A stretch of DNA of 64,000 nucleotides from Massospora cicadina (Eukaryota > Entomophthoromycota > Entomophthoromycetes > Entomophthorales > Entomophthoraceae), in assembly GCA_022478985.1 (NCBI GenBank), contig JAKSZP010000149.1, forward strand, positions 62,001 to 126,000, read 5' to 3'. A program made the translations under genes and the position numbers. Shown here in pieces: positions 42,431 to 54,098 of this stretch (its first letter is position 1; each line of letters starts with the position of its first letter). The notes under the pieces are model-generated. The model made no database searches and was not told the DNA's origin. It saw only the letters and a program-made list of their open reading frames with translations.

Positions 42431-43500
42431 TAATTGATGGACCACCCCCCAGCACACCCTAAATCATGGTTGTTGACGGCGAAAATCTCCTTATGCTTCT
42501 GAAATAAAGCTATCGCTTGGTCTTTTTGTTCTTCAAATAACCCTATTAAATTCTCACATGATACCACTGTCATTACACTGGGCTGTGACTTGACGGCTAG
42601 ACCAAATTCATCCAATAAACCAAACTTGTGAACCTGAAGGACCTCCTTGATTGGGGTAAAGTGTAAATATGCCACTATTTGGTGTCAGCAGATTTACATT
42701 GGTTTGTTCTAGAGATTTGCTAACAAAACCTTGATCTCTCCATAGCCTTGGAGTATAATCCCTGGAGCCACATGAGGCTCAAGCCACGTTTGCTGATAGG
42801 GCCCAATGACCTCCCCATAGTGCCCAGCTGGAACTTCCACCTCTAACTCAGTGTTCACAATAACTTGGTGCCTGGAAGGAATAGATATAGGCCCAGCAGC
42901 TCGTAGAGGTAGCCCTTTGTATTTGTATATATGCTGGGGAAGGGGCCAATTCTTACTTTTTAGTTGATGATACAAACCGGAACCACCCCATCACTATATG
43001 AAAGATTGATATGGCCCATGTGCACTAGATCCTTTGGCACTGCGCTAAAGGTAAAGTAAATTGGGATCCGCTGCCCCATAATTTCAAAAAGTCTCCTCCA
43101 TCATATCAATGACAGCACCAAAGTGTCACAGGAAAGCAGTTCCAATTATCAGGTCGTAGTTACTTTGGGGTAGCACTATCACCAGGTCTATGGTGACAAT
43201 GGACCCAAACCGCAAAGGTAACGCGTTGTATGCTCTCTCAGAGACCATGCTTTCTGCTCCAGCGGTCCTGTACACCATTTGATGGTCCACATCAGGCTTT
43301 TAATCAAATTTGCCATCAACTTAGTAAAACTATGTTGACCAGAGCACCTGTATCTATTATAGTGCAAACTCTATTTTTTCTACAAAAATGTCACAGTATG
43401 TACACTCATTTTAAGAAGAATATTGACTGTTTAATACATTAACATTTACAGGATTCTCTTTTCCCAAGAAAACTCATAATCCCTTCACCAACTTTGAGTA
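42431..43500 (-). pseudogene. Gypsy-A protease and protease-RT linker
   Basis: Linker motifs are clear: GPISIPSRHQVIVNTELEVE, VPAGHYGEVIGPYQQTWLEP and HVAPGIILQG (42709-42975), then NLIGLFEEQKDQAIALFQKH and IFAVNNHDLGCAGG (42430-42675). The upstream protease (43.0-43.4 kb) reads in fragments (ALPLRFGSIVTIDLVIVLP-like near 43.2 kb, matching LPLKFGSIVVVAPVVVLSN of gypsy-B). The catalytic triad segment near 43.34 kb is decayed. Confidence 0.8.
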
Positions 43501-45340
43501 TTCTTTCGCAATAGCGTCTACCAGAAGGGCAACGTTTACTCCTTTCAGGGTTGGCGCATCTGCGGCTGGATCCAGCTTGTCTGAGGAATCTTGATCAAAC
43601 ATTTGGCAGGTTTACAGCTTTGAGTTGCTCCTGAGGTCCTTCATCCACCGCGGCCTTAGCTTGCGCTCATGTCATTACATTCACTCCTCCAACTGGTTGC
43701 TGGTATAAGCTCCTCATCATTGTATTGAGGGACTTCCACTGGATATACTACAATTTATTCAGGTGGGCGTTCAGGGTTGGGATAGCAGAGGTAGAGAGTT
43801 CCATCTCTACTCTGTTCCATCTTTTCACTGGTAATATTGATCCTGTTGCACGTAGTGAACATGATGGTTAGGGCAACTCCATGCCAGGTGGCCAGGGCGA
43901 CCACATTCAGAGCAATTCGCCCAATAAGAACCGCGTTCTTGGTTCTCATAAGAGGGGCTGAGTTAGTAGCTTGGTTGTTGGCAATTGGTGTAACCAGGTC
44001 CAAGTCAATAGGATGATTGCTGTTGCTCAGCGTAACTAGGTCTGGTCAGTAGATGGGCTGCTGATGATTTTTGTAAATGGGGCCATAGTGGAAGTCAACC
44101 TGTTAGGAGTAATTTGGTTGAGTATAAGGCGCGAAATTATAATAAGGCTGGAGGTTACTAGCAGAATGTGGGCAGGACGAAAGTATTCCCCAGAATAAGA
44201 GAGCCCAGAAGTGGTATGTTTCCGCTCCATATTGGGTGAGGGAAGTTAGCGGATATATGGCGCAAGAACTGAAGAATTTTGAGCAGAGGAACGTCTCTAT
44301 CCAAAATCAGAGAAATGATATTGTAAAGCTCATGGTATGGCTTCACTGCAGAGGTCATTGCAAAGCACGCATTGGCTTCCATTAAAACGCTTGTCCCGAT
44401 CAGCACATGAGCTTCTGCCATAAATTGGTCAGCAAACGCTTTGAGGGTCTCATTACAGTGAAACCCAATAGTCAAGAACTCCGCTTTTCACTGCAACATT
44501 TTTGAGGTACCCCCAAACTGTCACAGCACAGTATCCTTTGCTTCTTGGTAGGTAACAGAACTGCTTGGAAGGTAGCAGGTGACTTTACTGGCACTCCTGA
44601 CATCCAAGGCAGATATCAACAGTTTAGCTTTATGCCAATCTGAGGCCTCATCTGCTGCAAACTCAAATCCTTTAAAGAAGCCGTGGATATTCCCATTGTG
44701 ATCAAACAGAGGCAGCTTCTTTATGTAGACCTCCCCATCCCACTCATAGATGTAGCTTTTGGGGTGTACTGAGGAATGGGTTGAAAGCCATAAGCAGTCT
44801 CTCAAGAGAGGCTGGTCCAGCGGAGGTGGGGATGTCCGCTACTTTGGTGGGAGCGTGGGCCTCTGCAGTGGGCAGTACGGCCATCACTTGAGGGAGTTGG
44901 CTCTCCAATTCATAACCATATCCAGAGCTACCCTCCTGGGTGTAGTAGCTTCTGCCAGCGTCATATTCCTCATCATATAGCTATCCCCAAGAAGCCCCTT
45001 GTTGCTCTTCTTCTTTCCAATAAGAGGGCTAAGAGGTACCATTCAATTTCTGCTCTTCACAATGCTTTCATTCGGTAGTGTTATCTAAGCAATTAGTGAG
45101 TTGCTTGTTTTGTTAACCCAAAATTTTCATTTTGGCTAAACATGCTGTCGAGCTGGTGCATAACATCATTATGCTCTTGAAAAATTTCATCCTGTTTTTT
45201 GAGCACCACATCTAAAGTGAGTTTGAGTTCCTCATATTTTAGCTGGTGCAGTGCTTCAAAAAGATTCCTCAGAAAAGCAAGACTGATGTTACATGGCCGG
45301 CAACTGGAGATTTTTAATTTTTAGCAGCTGATCAATGGGC
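43501..45340 (-). pseudogene. Gypsy-A gag
   Basis: Minus strand from the primer-binding site: a helical N-terminal region (45.1-45.3 kb), an open segment at 44521-44805 with YIYEWDGEVYIKKLPLFDHN and GNIHGFFKGFEFAADEASDW (nucleocapsid-upstream capsid-like region), another at 44158-44475 with ETLKAFADQFMAEAHVLIG, and a CCHC zinc knuckle CSECGRPGHLAWSC at about 43870-43915, in which all four ligands are intact. Gag forms the virus-like particle and binds the RNA. Frames change repeatedly. Confidence 0.83.
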
Positions 45341-45348
45341 CCTCTGTA

Positions 45349-45358
45349 GTGAGTACCA
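45349..45358 (-). promoter_or_regulatory. Gypsy-A primer-binding site
   Basis: + strand AGTGAGTACC(A), element strand TGGTACTCACT, next to the 5' LTR start at 45360. Same motif as gypsy-B and gypsy-X. Confidence 0.78.
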
Positions 45359-45359
45359 G

Positions 45360-45909
45360 CGTTATAATATTGGCTGATACCGTTGGGATATGCCATAAGG
45401 GTCACTCAGGTCAAACCCACTGAACAACGGATGGATAATATGGGGATTGTTGGTCCTCCAAACACACTTGAAAATATAATAAAATATAGGGCACTTCCTC
45501 CAACAACACTTTTATTTATATAATAAATACAGCGAAACTTGCTGTTCCACTCTCTCAAAACCACTAACAACCTCTTCTCTCAATCACCCCATCCCACTTA
45601 TATATCAGCGACTTCAGATGAAACCATTCCATTAACTTATACTATTCAGGTCCGCCATATTCTCATTGGTTTTGAGATGGTATATTTAAATTTATCTATC
45701 ACCTTAGTTCAAGGCGATCTAAATAGTATTTGTCAAATTTCAATATAACTTATTGGCTTATTTGGAGGCAATTCAATAACAACCCAAATAAATTAGAAAT
45801 TGCCTCATCTTTAGGCGCTAGAATACTCATAAATAATCATCCTAGTTGGCGGATTCTAACCAATCCGCTGTAGCTCTTCCAGGATTATTGTCCGGTCATA
45901 TCAGAATCT
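45360..45909 (-). repeat. Gypsy-A 5' LTR (main part)
   Basis: About 550 bp homologous to 39370-39908. It stops after GTCATATCAGAATCT; the last bases, TGACA, are found at 55372-55376 beyond the nested insertion. Confidence 0.92.
45895..45909. repeat. Target-site duplication, 3' side of ORF1-only element copy 2
   Basis: GTCATATCAGAATCT, identical to 55357-55371 (15 of 15). Confidence 0.95.
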
Positions 45910-46034
45910 CTTTTTTGGCACTAGTGGTGCCAAAGCCAAAAGGGGGAGCTGCCACGCATCTTTATTTGTGAATGAGCCAAATAAAGGGATTATTAGAAAT
46001 AAAAAAATCATAATATAGCCCCTAAGTTATCAGC

Positions 46035-47198
46035 CTAGGAGGCCATATTAGAAGGCGAGGAAGCTTTGGAAAAACTTTTGTCCAGCACCCGTTTTAGCTG
46101 GCGTACCATGGTGGACAACATAGGGGTTGGGGCATCAGCAACATGGGGCTTAAGGAGGTATAATTGTGGGTTTTCTTTGTTAATGAGTCCAGCGGTGTCC
46201 ATCGCCTCAACACATTGAGCAAGTTGATGCTCAGCGAAAGTGCTGAGAGCAGGCACACAAGTGAAAGTCTTGATGCTCTGGTGGGTTTGAGGATAATTGG
46301 GGTCAAAAAGAGAGGTTTTGCTGCATCAATGCAGGCACGGCTCACACCAAAAGTGAGCTCCTCAATTTTGTATTTTTGCGTCCTCATCAAAATCATGGGG
46401 AATTTGTGATGAGAATACCCTCAATAAGGGTTCCATCGCCACATGAAGATGTTGGCAGAGGAGGGTGTTGGGGGGAACAGCTGCTGCTTCTACCGCCATT
46501 TTGTTTAAATCTTTATAAGCAGGAAAACCGTTTTTTGATCTTAAATGGTGGGGACGTGAATTAGGTGATTTACAAAAAATTCCTCCAAGGCAAAATTGAG
46601 CTTAACATTGTAAGGCCAATCCATATCATCAATCCATTTGAGCACTTTAAATGGATTTAAATTGGCTAATTCCATGCCAGCCACCAGAGTCAGTGCAGTG
46701 GTAGATCCTGGTTGGCTGCTAAAAGTTGATAATGGTAGCTCAGCCAAAGAATGTATCAGCCATCAGCTCAGGATTCCATAATTCTGAAGAATTTTTAAAA
46801 AATGTTGGATCTAGATTGGATGCTGCTTTGGAAGCAGTACCATAATTAGCCAAGGTAGGGGGTGGGAGGATCATGCCCCACTCGAAAAATTTGGGCGAGC
46901 CAGCAGCCAGCATGACGCCAGATGGAGGAATGGCAGAAGTGGTGAAGGCAGAAGCTGTGGGGCAATTGCACTTCAAAAGATCCAATTTGAAGCATAAGGG
47001 GCATATGGCGTGGCCATTTTTGACATGTGCCCAAAAAGGGTGATCAGGTGCAAATCTGATCACAGTTTGGGGAGGAATCACAAGGTGGGTGTTGTGATGG
47101 AAAGGGCAGATTGTCACAAAGGTGCGAGGCCCTGCCAACCAACCTGCCTCATTGGGAACCACAAACTGCAGGATGATATTTGCGCCATAAATGGCCAA
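46035..47198 (-). pseudogene. CCHC protein of ORF1-only element copy 2, C-terminal part
   Basis: The 152-codon open segment at 46740-47198 begins MAIYGANIILQFVVPNEA and includes the zinc knuckle CPLCFKLDLLKCNC (C-X2-C-X4-H position occupied by Leu-Leu here, where copy 1 has CFKLDHLK; the His is lost). A Pro/Ala-rich linker follows, then an open segment at 46035-46256 with FAEHQLAQCVEAMDTAGLIN and PHVADAPTPMLSTMVRQL. The latter matches PHTADAPTPLLSALTCTL of copy 1. The N-terminal part lies beyond gypsy-B at 54.75-55.26 kb. Confidence 0.72.
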
Positions 47199-47203
47199 CC
47201 CTC
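47199..47203. repeat. Gypsy-B target-site duplication, left
   Basis: CCCTC, partner 54745-54749. Confidence 0.93.
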
Positions 47204-47820
47204 TGTTGAATCTTGGCGATTTGGTATGTACCTGCTAAAGGGGTTTTCGCACAGGGTTTCCCCCATTGAACAATTGGAACGGATGATATGATGATCGCTG
47301 GTTCCTTAATACTCTCATAACCATTTAATTTATAATAAAACGGGAGCAATTCCCCCAAACACTTCTTTATTTAAAATATAATAAGTCAGAGGATCTTCTT
47401 CCAGTCTACTCCTTCCTTCTCTTTCTTTTTTCTAAAAACCTTCTAAGACCACTTCACCAGTCCCCTCATTTCACTGATATCCCAGTGACGTCTGTCAGTA
47501 CCGACCCTTCCAGTTAGTTTATTCATGTCGTCATCTTTTCATTGGTTTCAGCTTATTATTCTTCAATCCTTTATCGCCTTGATTTGAGGCGATCCAGTAT
47601 ATCTTTTTGTCAAATGTTGACATTACCTTATCGCCCTATTTTGAAGGCAATCTGATAGAACCTGTTATGACCCATTATCACCTTATCCTAAAGCGACCAA
47701 TCACTTATAGCTCTGAAACATCCTCGGCGGATTCTATCCATTGATCCTTCAGCGGAATTCCTCCAGTGAGTCGCGTGGTCATAATGGTGGCTTTTCATCC
47801 AGTCATATAGATTCTTGACA
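47204..47820 (-). repeat. Gypsy-B 3' LTR
   Basis: 617 bp, TGTTGAATCTTGGC to ATAGATTCTTGACA. Confidence 0.95.
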
Positions 47821-47833
47821 TTACCCCCTTTGA
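47821..47833 (-). promoter_or_regulatory. Gypsy-B polypurine tract
   Basis: Element-strand TCAAAGGGGGTAA abuts LTR start TGTCAAGAATC. Confidence 0.85.
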
Positions 47834-47933
47834 CTGAATAATGAGCTATACGCCACTTTTTCCTGCAATCACTATGTAAACCATTCTGCACCACCATCTG
47901 CGAATCCATGAGTTCACTTTCTTCTACCGTTTG

Positions 47934-49093
47934 TGGCTAGGTGTGGAGTTACCCAATCTAGGCCATATCCCTCTACCCCAGTTCCCTTTTCCCCCAGCTG
48001 ATGAGGATGAGGTTGACGTAGACTGCAAAACCGTGCTAATTCAGGAAGATATTCTTCCTTAATTTGTCAGCCATTTGGCCTCCTGGTGCGCCCCCTTCAG
48101 GGACATTGTGGGCCAGCTACACTGGGGAGGCGAGGGGAGCGAAGCTGAGGGCCTTCACATAACAAAGTGGCCCAGCTCCTGGCGAGTGGCTTTAGTAGCC
48201 TAGTGCACCCATCTCCTGTCAAACCCCACTCCGTGGCTCTGTCCACTCAGCGGATGATGTGCTTTGTGCAGTGGGTGATAGCCTGCTGGTCAGGGTCCTT
48301 CCCCCACGCTCCTACTCACTTCCAGTCCTTGGGAGTAAACTTCTGCCTCAACCAATTAGCTCGCCTTCGCTCTGGGGTCACCACAGCATTTACCGCCCTC
48401 TGCATCAAAAATCCATCACAATACCTTCCCATCATGGCGCTTTAGGTAACTTGATTTTGCAACCTGCAACCACTTTAGGTTCTGGAATAGAGCAGCACCA
48501 GACAGCCCCTGAATAAGATCAGCGAGCGGCATTCACCACAACTGCACCTTTTGTGATAGTGTATCCGAGCATGGAGGACTTCCTTGTAGATTGCCTGGCC
48601 CTGAGCGCAGCTTTTCCCCTTGATCCAACACTCACCTGCTTACTCGCCAACCCTTACAACTTTGGCCCCCTCTGTTGACGTACTCATTGATTCCCAATAG
48701 CATCATTGCATGTAATTACAAGCTCTGCTTCTCATGGGACAGAAATGGTTTTGACTTGATCAGACAGCCAAACTCTCCCCTCCTCGCCTGTTACCCTGGA
48801 ATCCCAGTCCATCCTCCTCTTCTAGTCCCGTCGCACCGCCCTCTTCTCTTCAGCCTAGCGTAGTGGCCCTGGAGTGGACACCAGCCCCTTTGCATTCACC
48901 TTGGCAGCCTTTGCCTCCATAACCAACCCCATTTGAGTCCATAGAAACTATGAGCACGCCCAAAGCAGCGGAAGAAGAAACACAGGTCCCATCAATAAAA
49001 ACAAAAAGAACACCGCAAGAAGCCAAAAAAAGACAGAAAGATGAAGACAATGAAGTGAAAGACCTCAAAGGACAACCCACTTTAAAATTTTAA
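47934..49093 (+). pseudogene. Antisense reading frame between integrase and 3' LTR of gypsy-B
   Basis: This block, absent from gypsy-A, is visibly richer in G+C than its surroundings, and its best protein reading is on the + strand, opposite to gag-pol. In shifting frames it reads DVDCKTVLIQEDILP, SHLASWCAPFRDIVGQLHW, GLHITKWPSSWRVALVA, FVQWVIACWSGSFPHAPTHF and SLGVNFCLNQLARLRSGVTT, and ends with a charged tail, MSTPKAAEEETQVPSIK then KTKRTPQEAKKRQKDEDNEV, with a TAA at about 49093. Pol ends near 49170, so the two are tail to tail. I recognise no domain. It may be a captured host fragment or an element-specific antisense ORF. Confidence 0.55.
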
Positions 49094-49169
49094 ACCCGCT
49101 AGCATCTACACATATATATGGTATTATTACTTTTTTCATTTTTAGAGTAGCTATATTACTGCTTATATT

Positions 49170-50260
49170 ACTGCTTATATGGCCAAAGAAATTTTGCATG
49201 CACACGATTTATAATCTGGCCACTTGCGGGATCCTTGATAGTATAAGCATCAACTCCCATTTTTTTATTATCTCAAATGGTCCAGTCCAAATATTAGCAA
49301 GTTTATGCTTCCGCCCAAACCCATGCTGATCATGGAATAGCACCATATCCCCATCTTTGAACTGCGTTAGGCTGCTACGCCATACTTGGCCCACAGCCTG
49401 GTTTCTGATTTTCTTGGCCAAGCTGAATGAGTACGCTTCAGTTTGTAACTTAATCATTATATTTGTAAGAGTGGTTAAATATCGTTGTGGATCCATTCCA
49501 CTGGTGTCCTCTACGCAGGCATATAACAGCGCAGGCAGAGCGGGGTGCCGCCCATAAAGCAATTGGAAGGGGCTCTTTTCCGTGGCAGAATGGTAACTTA
49601 TATTATAGGCGAATACTATGGTAGAAAGAAGGGTACTCCGATTGGAGGGTCTATCTGTAACCAGCTTCTGGAGTATATTCACCAGAGTCCCATTAACCCG
49701 TTTAACCATTCCATTAGACTCAGGGTGATATGGGGTTGTTAGGACCCCGCGGATGGCCATTAATTCGTTGAGCTTAGGTAAAATATGGGAGATGAAGTTG
49801 GTTCCATTGTCGGTAAGGATAAACTGTGGGCAGCCATGACGCTGTATGATTCATTCCATTATGAATTTAGACAAGTAACTGCCCCCAGACCCCAGATGGC
49901 TCGCGCCTCAACCCACCTAGTCAAGTGGTCAATTGCCACCAGTATATACTTAAACCAATTAGCTCCAGTTGGAAGAGGTCCCACGACATCAATAGAGATG
50001 GTATGCCAAGCAAAGCGAGGTTTCACCAACTGGTATGAAGTCCTCTGGTGTAACGGCTTCTCCACCTGGCACTGGTGGCAGCAAGACAGGGTCTCAAGCA
50101 CGTCATATTGCATTCTTTCCCAATAATACCTTGTCCTTAACAATTCAAGAGTTTTCCTGACTCCGCCATGGCCAACTGCTCGGTGTGCACTCTTTATAAT
50201 ATTTGAGCGGTTGGAAGGCCTTGGGATACTCATGGCAACATCCCCTATACGCTTATACAA
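49170..50260 (-). pseudogene. Gypsy-B integrase
   Basis: The 133-codon segment 49859-50260 has the HHCC zinc-binding domain (AHRAVGHGGVRKTLELL then CCHQC), the first core Asp in WHTISIDVVGPLPTG and the second in YILVAIDHLTRWVEA. After a frame change, the 183-codon segment 49209-49760 has PYHPESNGMVKRVNGTL, FAYNISYHSATEKSPFQLLY and HGFGRKHKLANIWTGPFEII. The third catalytic residue is Lys, not Glu (AAA, + strand 49701-49703). It is otherwise well preserved: two open segments cover nearly the whole protein. Confidence 0.9.
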
Positions 50261-50850
50261 TTCCCCATTTTCTTAGGAATGTATTAGTCCTAAGTTCATC
50301 TAATAACTTTATAACTTGAGGCGGTTTATCGTACTTTCCACTGAGCATATTGTCAAACATTATATCACTTAGATCCATCATAACTGTAATTGTTGGCAAT
50401 CTCAATAAGCAATTAGTGTTTTGGTGTTTTTCTCCTGGTTGTTGTATAATAAAGCCATAAGCTTGCAGCTTAAAAGCCCATTGGGCTATCTGCCCTTCAG
50501 GCTCTCTCAAATTCTGCAATCAGCGCAACGATGCATGATCCATCATAACTTTAAACTTTACTCCATGCAAGTAGACTCAAAACTGTTTATATGCATAGAT
50601 AACCGCTAAGCACTACCAATCGGTTACAGTGTAATTTTGTTCATGGAAATTCAAGCTGCAACTACAGTAAACCACTGGGTGCTCCTCTCCCTCATCGTCC
50701 TTCTGAGACAGGACTGCCCCAACAGTTGAAATAGATGCATCCATTTGCACTATAAATTCCTTATCAAGATTAGGATAATGCAACACCAACGCACTAACTG
50801 ATGCCATTTGAAGTGTATCAAAGGCACATTGACATTGCTCCATCTATTTG
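50261..50850 (-). pseudogene. Gypsy-B RNase H
   Basis: Open segment 50613-50843 reads QCAFDTLQMASVSALVLHYP, DKEFIVQMDASISTVGAVLS (catalytic Asp in QMDAS kept), EEHPVVYCSCSLNFHEQNYT and VTDW. The second segment, 50253-50519, has GQIAQWAFKLQAYGFIIQQ, PGEKHQNTNCLLRLPT (the usual PGKxNxxADxLSR), leading into the integrase. Interrupted by a stop after VTDW. Confidence 0.88.
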
Positions 50851-51660
50851 AACATGGTGTCTTTCTTCAATAGCTCAAACAGCGGACCTCCAATGCAACT
50901 GAAATTGGGTATGAATTTTCAGTAGTAACCCACCATTCCCAGAAACACCTGAATGTCCCACTTATTAGCAGGCTTAGTCATATTTTGGATGGCTTCTACC
51001 TTGGCTGACTAAGGTCTTAACCCAGTCTCATCCACCACAAACCTAAGGTAATCAAGTTGATCCTTGAAGAAATGGCATTTTTGAGGCTTGATTTTGATAT
51101 TGGTCTCAGCCAGTCAGCTAAATACCTCTTCCAAATGGGTGAGATGCTCAGTAAATATGCGAGAGAAGATTTTAATATTGTCAAGATAAACAAAAATGCA
51201 TGACAGCTTCAGATCACCCAGTATGGTGTCCATTGTTCATTAAAATGTAGCTGGGGCATTACATAGCCTTTGCGGCATGTGTGTTGGTTGAAAAAGCCCT
51301 TTTGAGGTGAATACTGCACATTTTTCTTGTTTGGCTGAAGGCAACTCAATTTGCCAATAACTGTATAACAAATCCATTGCCAAGAAGCAGTGGGCTTCAT
51401 CTAGCCGATCCAGTGCATCATCAATCTGTGGAAGAGGGTATGATACTTTTTGGTAAAGCTATTGAGCTTCTGGTAGTCGATTACTATGTGGTTAGTGCCA
51501 TCCTTCTTTTTAACAATTAGGACAGGCAAAGCCCACGAACTCTTAGATGGTTTGAGCATTTCCTGTTCCAGCAGCTTTCCAATCTCCTCAGTGACAACTT
51601 CTTCATCTGCCCGTGATCAACAGATTGGTTGATACTTGATGGGAGGATGATCCCCAGTGT
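50851..51660 (-). pseudogene. Gypsy-B reverse transcriptase
   Basis: Minus strand: ESCWNRKCSNHLRV and KSSWALPVLIVKKKDGTNH-type fingers near 51.5 kb, IVIDYQKLNSF, then FVYLDNIKIFSRIFTEHL (active site YLDN, + strand 51177-51188), IKIKPQKCHFFKDQLDYL and VGYYxKFIPNFSCIGGPLF. Like gypsy-A, the second Asp of the active site is Asn. Frames change several times, more than in integrase. Confidence 0.85.
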
Positions 51661-52200
51661 CCAGTCAATGAACAACCCCCCAAGTGCACCCCAAATCATG
51701 ATTGTCAACTGTAAAGATCTCTTTATGTTTTTGAAATAACGCTTCCACCTTCTCCTTCTGATCTTCTGATAACCCTGATAAATTCTCCCACGGGACAACC
51801 ACCATTGTACCAAGAGGTGGTTCAATGGGCAGACCAAATTCATCCGGAGAACCAAACTCATGAACCTGGTTGAAGAGATCAACCAGGTTCAGATGTAAAT
51901 ATACTATAACTGATGTTGGCGGATTCAAATGAGGCTGATATGAAGATTTTCTATCAGTACTTTGATTTTCCTCATGGCCTGGAAGTATGATGCCTGGAGC
52001 CACGTGGGGCTCAAGCTGTGATTGCTGATAAGGCACAATGATCTCTCCATAGAGCCCAGATGACACTTCTACTTCTAACTCTGTGTCTATTATTACTTAT
52101 TGTCCAGAGGGAATGGATATAGCTTCAGCTGCTCTAAGTGGTAATCCTTGTATTTGTATATCTGATGAGGGAGGTCCTGCGTTTTCCTTTTTAATCGATG
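51661..52200 (-). pseudogene. Gypsy-B protease-RT linker
   Basis: The 133-codon open segment 51665-52066 reads GLYGEIIVPYQQSQLEPHVA, PGIILPGHEENQ, VVPWENLSGLSEDQKEKVEA, LFQKHKEIFTVDNHDLGC. The same blocks occur in gypsy-A and gypsy-X. The region ties protease to RT in the polyprotein; its role is not known to me. Confidence 0.82.
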
Positions 52201-52720
52201 ATAGCACACTGGAATCACCCCATCGCTGTGGCAAGGTTGATCTATCCTATATGCACTGAACTCTTTGGCACTCCGTTAGAGGTGAAATAAGTTGGTATTT
52301 GCTGTCCCAAAATGGCTAGGGTATCTTCCATCATGTCAACTACAGCCCAATAGTGTCACATAAATGCAGTCCCAATCAATATATCGTAGTTACTGTTTGA
52401 TAATACCACCACTGGAGCCACCACAACAATGGATCCAAACTTCAAGGGAAGAGCGCTATATGCTCCCTCAGAAGTGGTGGTTTCAGCTCCAGCAGTCCCA
52501 TACACCATCCAGTGGTCTATGTCAGGTTTTAAGGACAACTTCGCCACCAATTTAGTGGAGACAATATTAACAGGGGCGCCCATATCAATGATAGCCTGTA
52601 CCCGAGTTTTAGCTACCACAATGTCACAGTAAGTGCATTCTAAGTAAGATGAATCCCGGCTATTCACTACATGTACACTTAATGATTCATGTTTTCCCAG
52701 GAAACGTATATTACCCGCAC
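52201..52720 (-). pseudogene. Gypsy-B aspartic protease
   Basis: The 103-codon open segment 52356-52667 covers the core: CTYCDIVVAKTRVQAIIDMG, APVNIVSTKLVAKLSLKPDI, TSEGAYSALPLKFGSIVVVA, VLSNSNYDILIGTAFM. The active-site triad D-T-G reads D-M-G (Thr to Met, ACG to ATG, another CpG loss). It processes the polyprotein in intact relatives. Confidence 0.87.
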
Positions 52721-54085
52721 CAATTTTAGGTTATCTAGTTACAATAGCGTCCACTGGGAGAGCGACATCTATTCCCTTCTAGGACAGGGCATCTGCAAAC
52801 GGTTCTAGCTGATCTAACAGATTTTGATCGAACATTTGACAAGCATAAAGCTTCAGTTGATCTGGAGAGTTTTTGTCCGCCATTTCTTCAATGTGCACTT
52901 GGGTCAGCACATTTACTCCCCCAATCAGCAGTTGGTAGAGGAATGTATCGTCATATTGAGAAGTTTCAGCTATATTTAACACAGTAGACTCAGGTGGGAC
53001 ATGTAAGTTCAAGGTAGCAGAAGTAGAGAGTCCCTTCTCTACTATGCTCAGACTTTTCCCTGATAGCCCTGCTTTCGTTGTAAGGGAGGATCTGTCAGTT
53101 GGAGCACCATCGTCCCATGTGCCCAGTGCGACCAATACATAAACAACTTACTTCATAAGACCTATGTCCATGTTTAGTATAAGTTGGTTCACTTGGTAGA
53201 TGGTTTTGAAAAGTATCAACATAACTAGACTCCCAACGGTAAAATGACTGCCCCCTGTCAGTGTAGTTAGGCCCATATTGGTATTTGGTTCAATGTTTAT
53301 CAGTACTCAAGGAACGCCCGTTGGACTGCAGAGAGTATCCTGACAAAATCCTCCCTGACCAGTTAACTCTTCCCACATGATTAGGGTGAACAATAGTGAC
53401 AGTGCAGATTTTCTCAATATTGGGCGGAGGGAAGTTACAGATAAGTGACATACAAACTGAAAAAGTTTTAGAAGAGGTACATCAGGCTCTAACAATGGGG
53501 CTATGACATTGTAAAGCTCAGGTCTGGCTTCACCGCAGAAGCCATCACAATATACATATCAATTTCACATAAAATTCCTGCCCCAATCAGCATGTGCGCT
53601 TCTGTTGTAAATCAGTCAGCAAATGTGGTGAGGGTCTCATTTTGCTGAAACCCAATGGTCAAGAACTTGGTTTTTCACTGTGACATTTTCGCAGTTCCAC
53701 TGAACAACTGCAGCACCATCTCCTTAACTTCATGGTATGAAACGGAACTATTTGAGAGGTAACAACTGACTTGGTCAGCACTCCCAACGTCCAAAGAGGG
53801 GAGTAGTAGTTTTACCCTCCACCAATATGAAGTACCTTCTGTTGCAAACTCAAATTGGTGAAAGAATCCATGAATATTCCCTTTGCAATCAAATGGCGGC
53901 AGCTTATCATTGTAGACCTTCTAAAGCAACTCATCCTGCTTTTTGAGCACAGTATCTAAAGCGAGTCTCAACTCCTCATATGCCACAGGGCCACCATTTC
54001 GTGCAGATTTCTTTCTAAAACAATCTGGATGCAACATAATTGGCGGCTGAATTTTTATTATATTGTTATTGATCAATGGGCCCCT
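52721..54085 (-). pseudogene. Gypsy-B gag
   Basis: From the primer-binding side: MPRFNSGTHYRGPLINNN and RKKSARNGGPVAYEELRLAL and LKKQDELL (53921-54115), a capsid-like region (53.4-53.9 kb) homologous to gypsy-A gag, and a knuckle reading CLCIGRTGHMGRWC (about 53.10-53.14 kb), which keeps the first Cys, His and last Cys of CCHC but has Ile for the second Cys. The segment 52779-53135 (LLIGGVNVLTQVHIEEMADK) links to protease. Split by stops. Confidence 0.83.
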
Positions 54086-54088
54086 ATA

Positions 54089-54098
54089 GTGAGTACCA
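54089..54098 (-). promoter_or_regulatory. Gypsy-B primer-binding site
   Basis: + strand AGTGAGTACC(A), element strand TGGTACTCACT, one base inside the 5' LTR. Confidence 0.8.
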
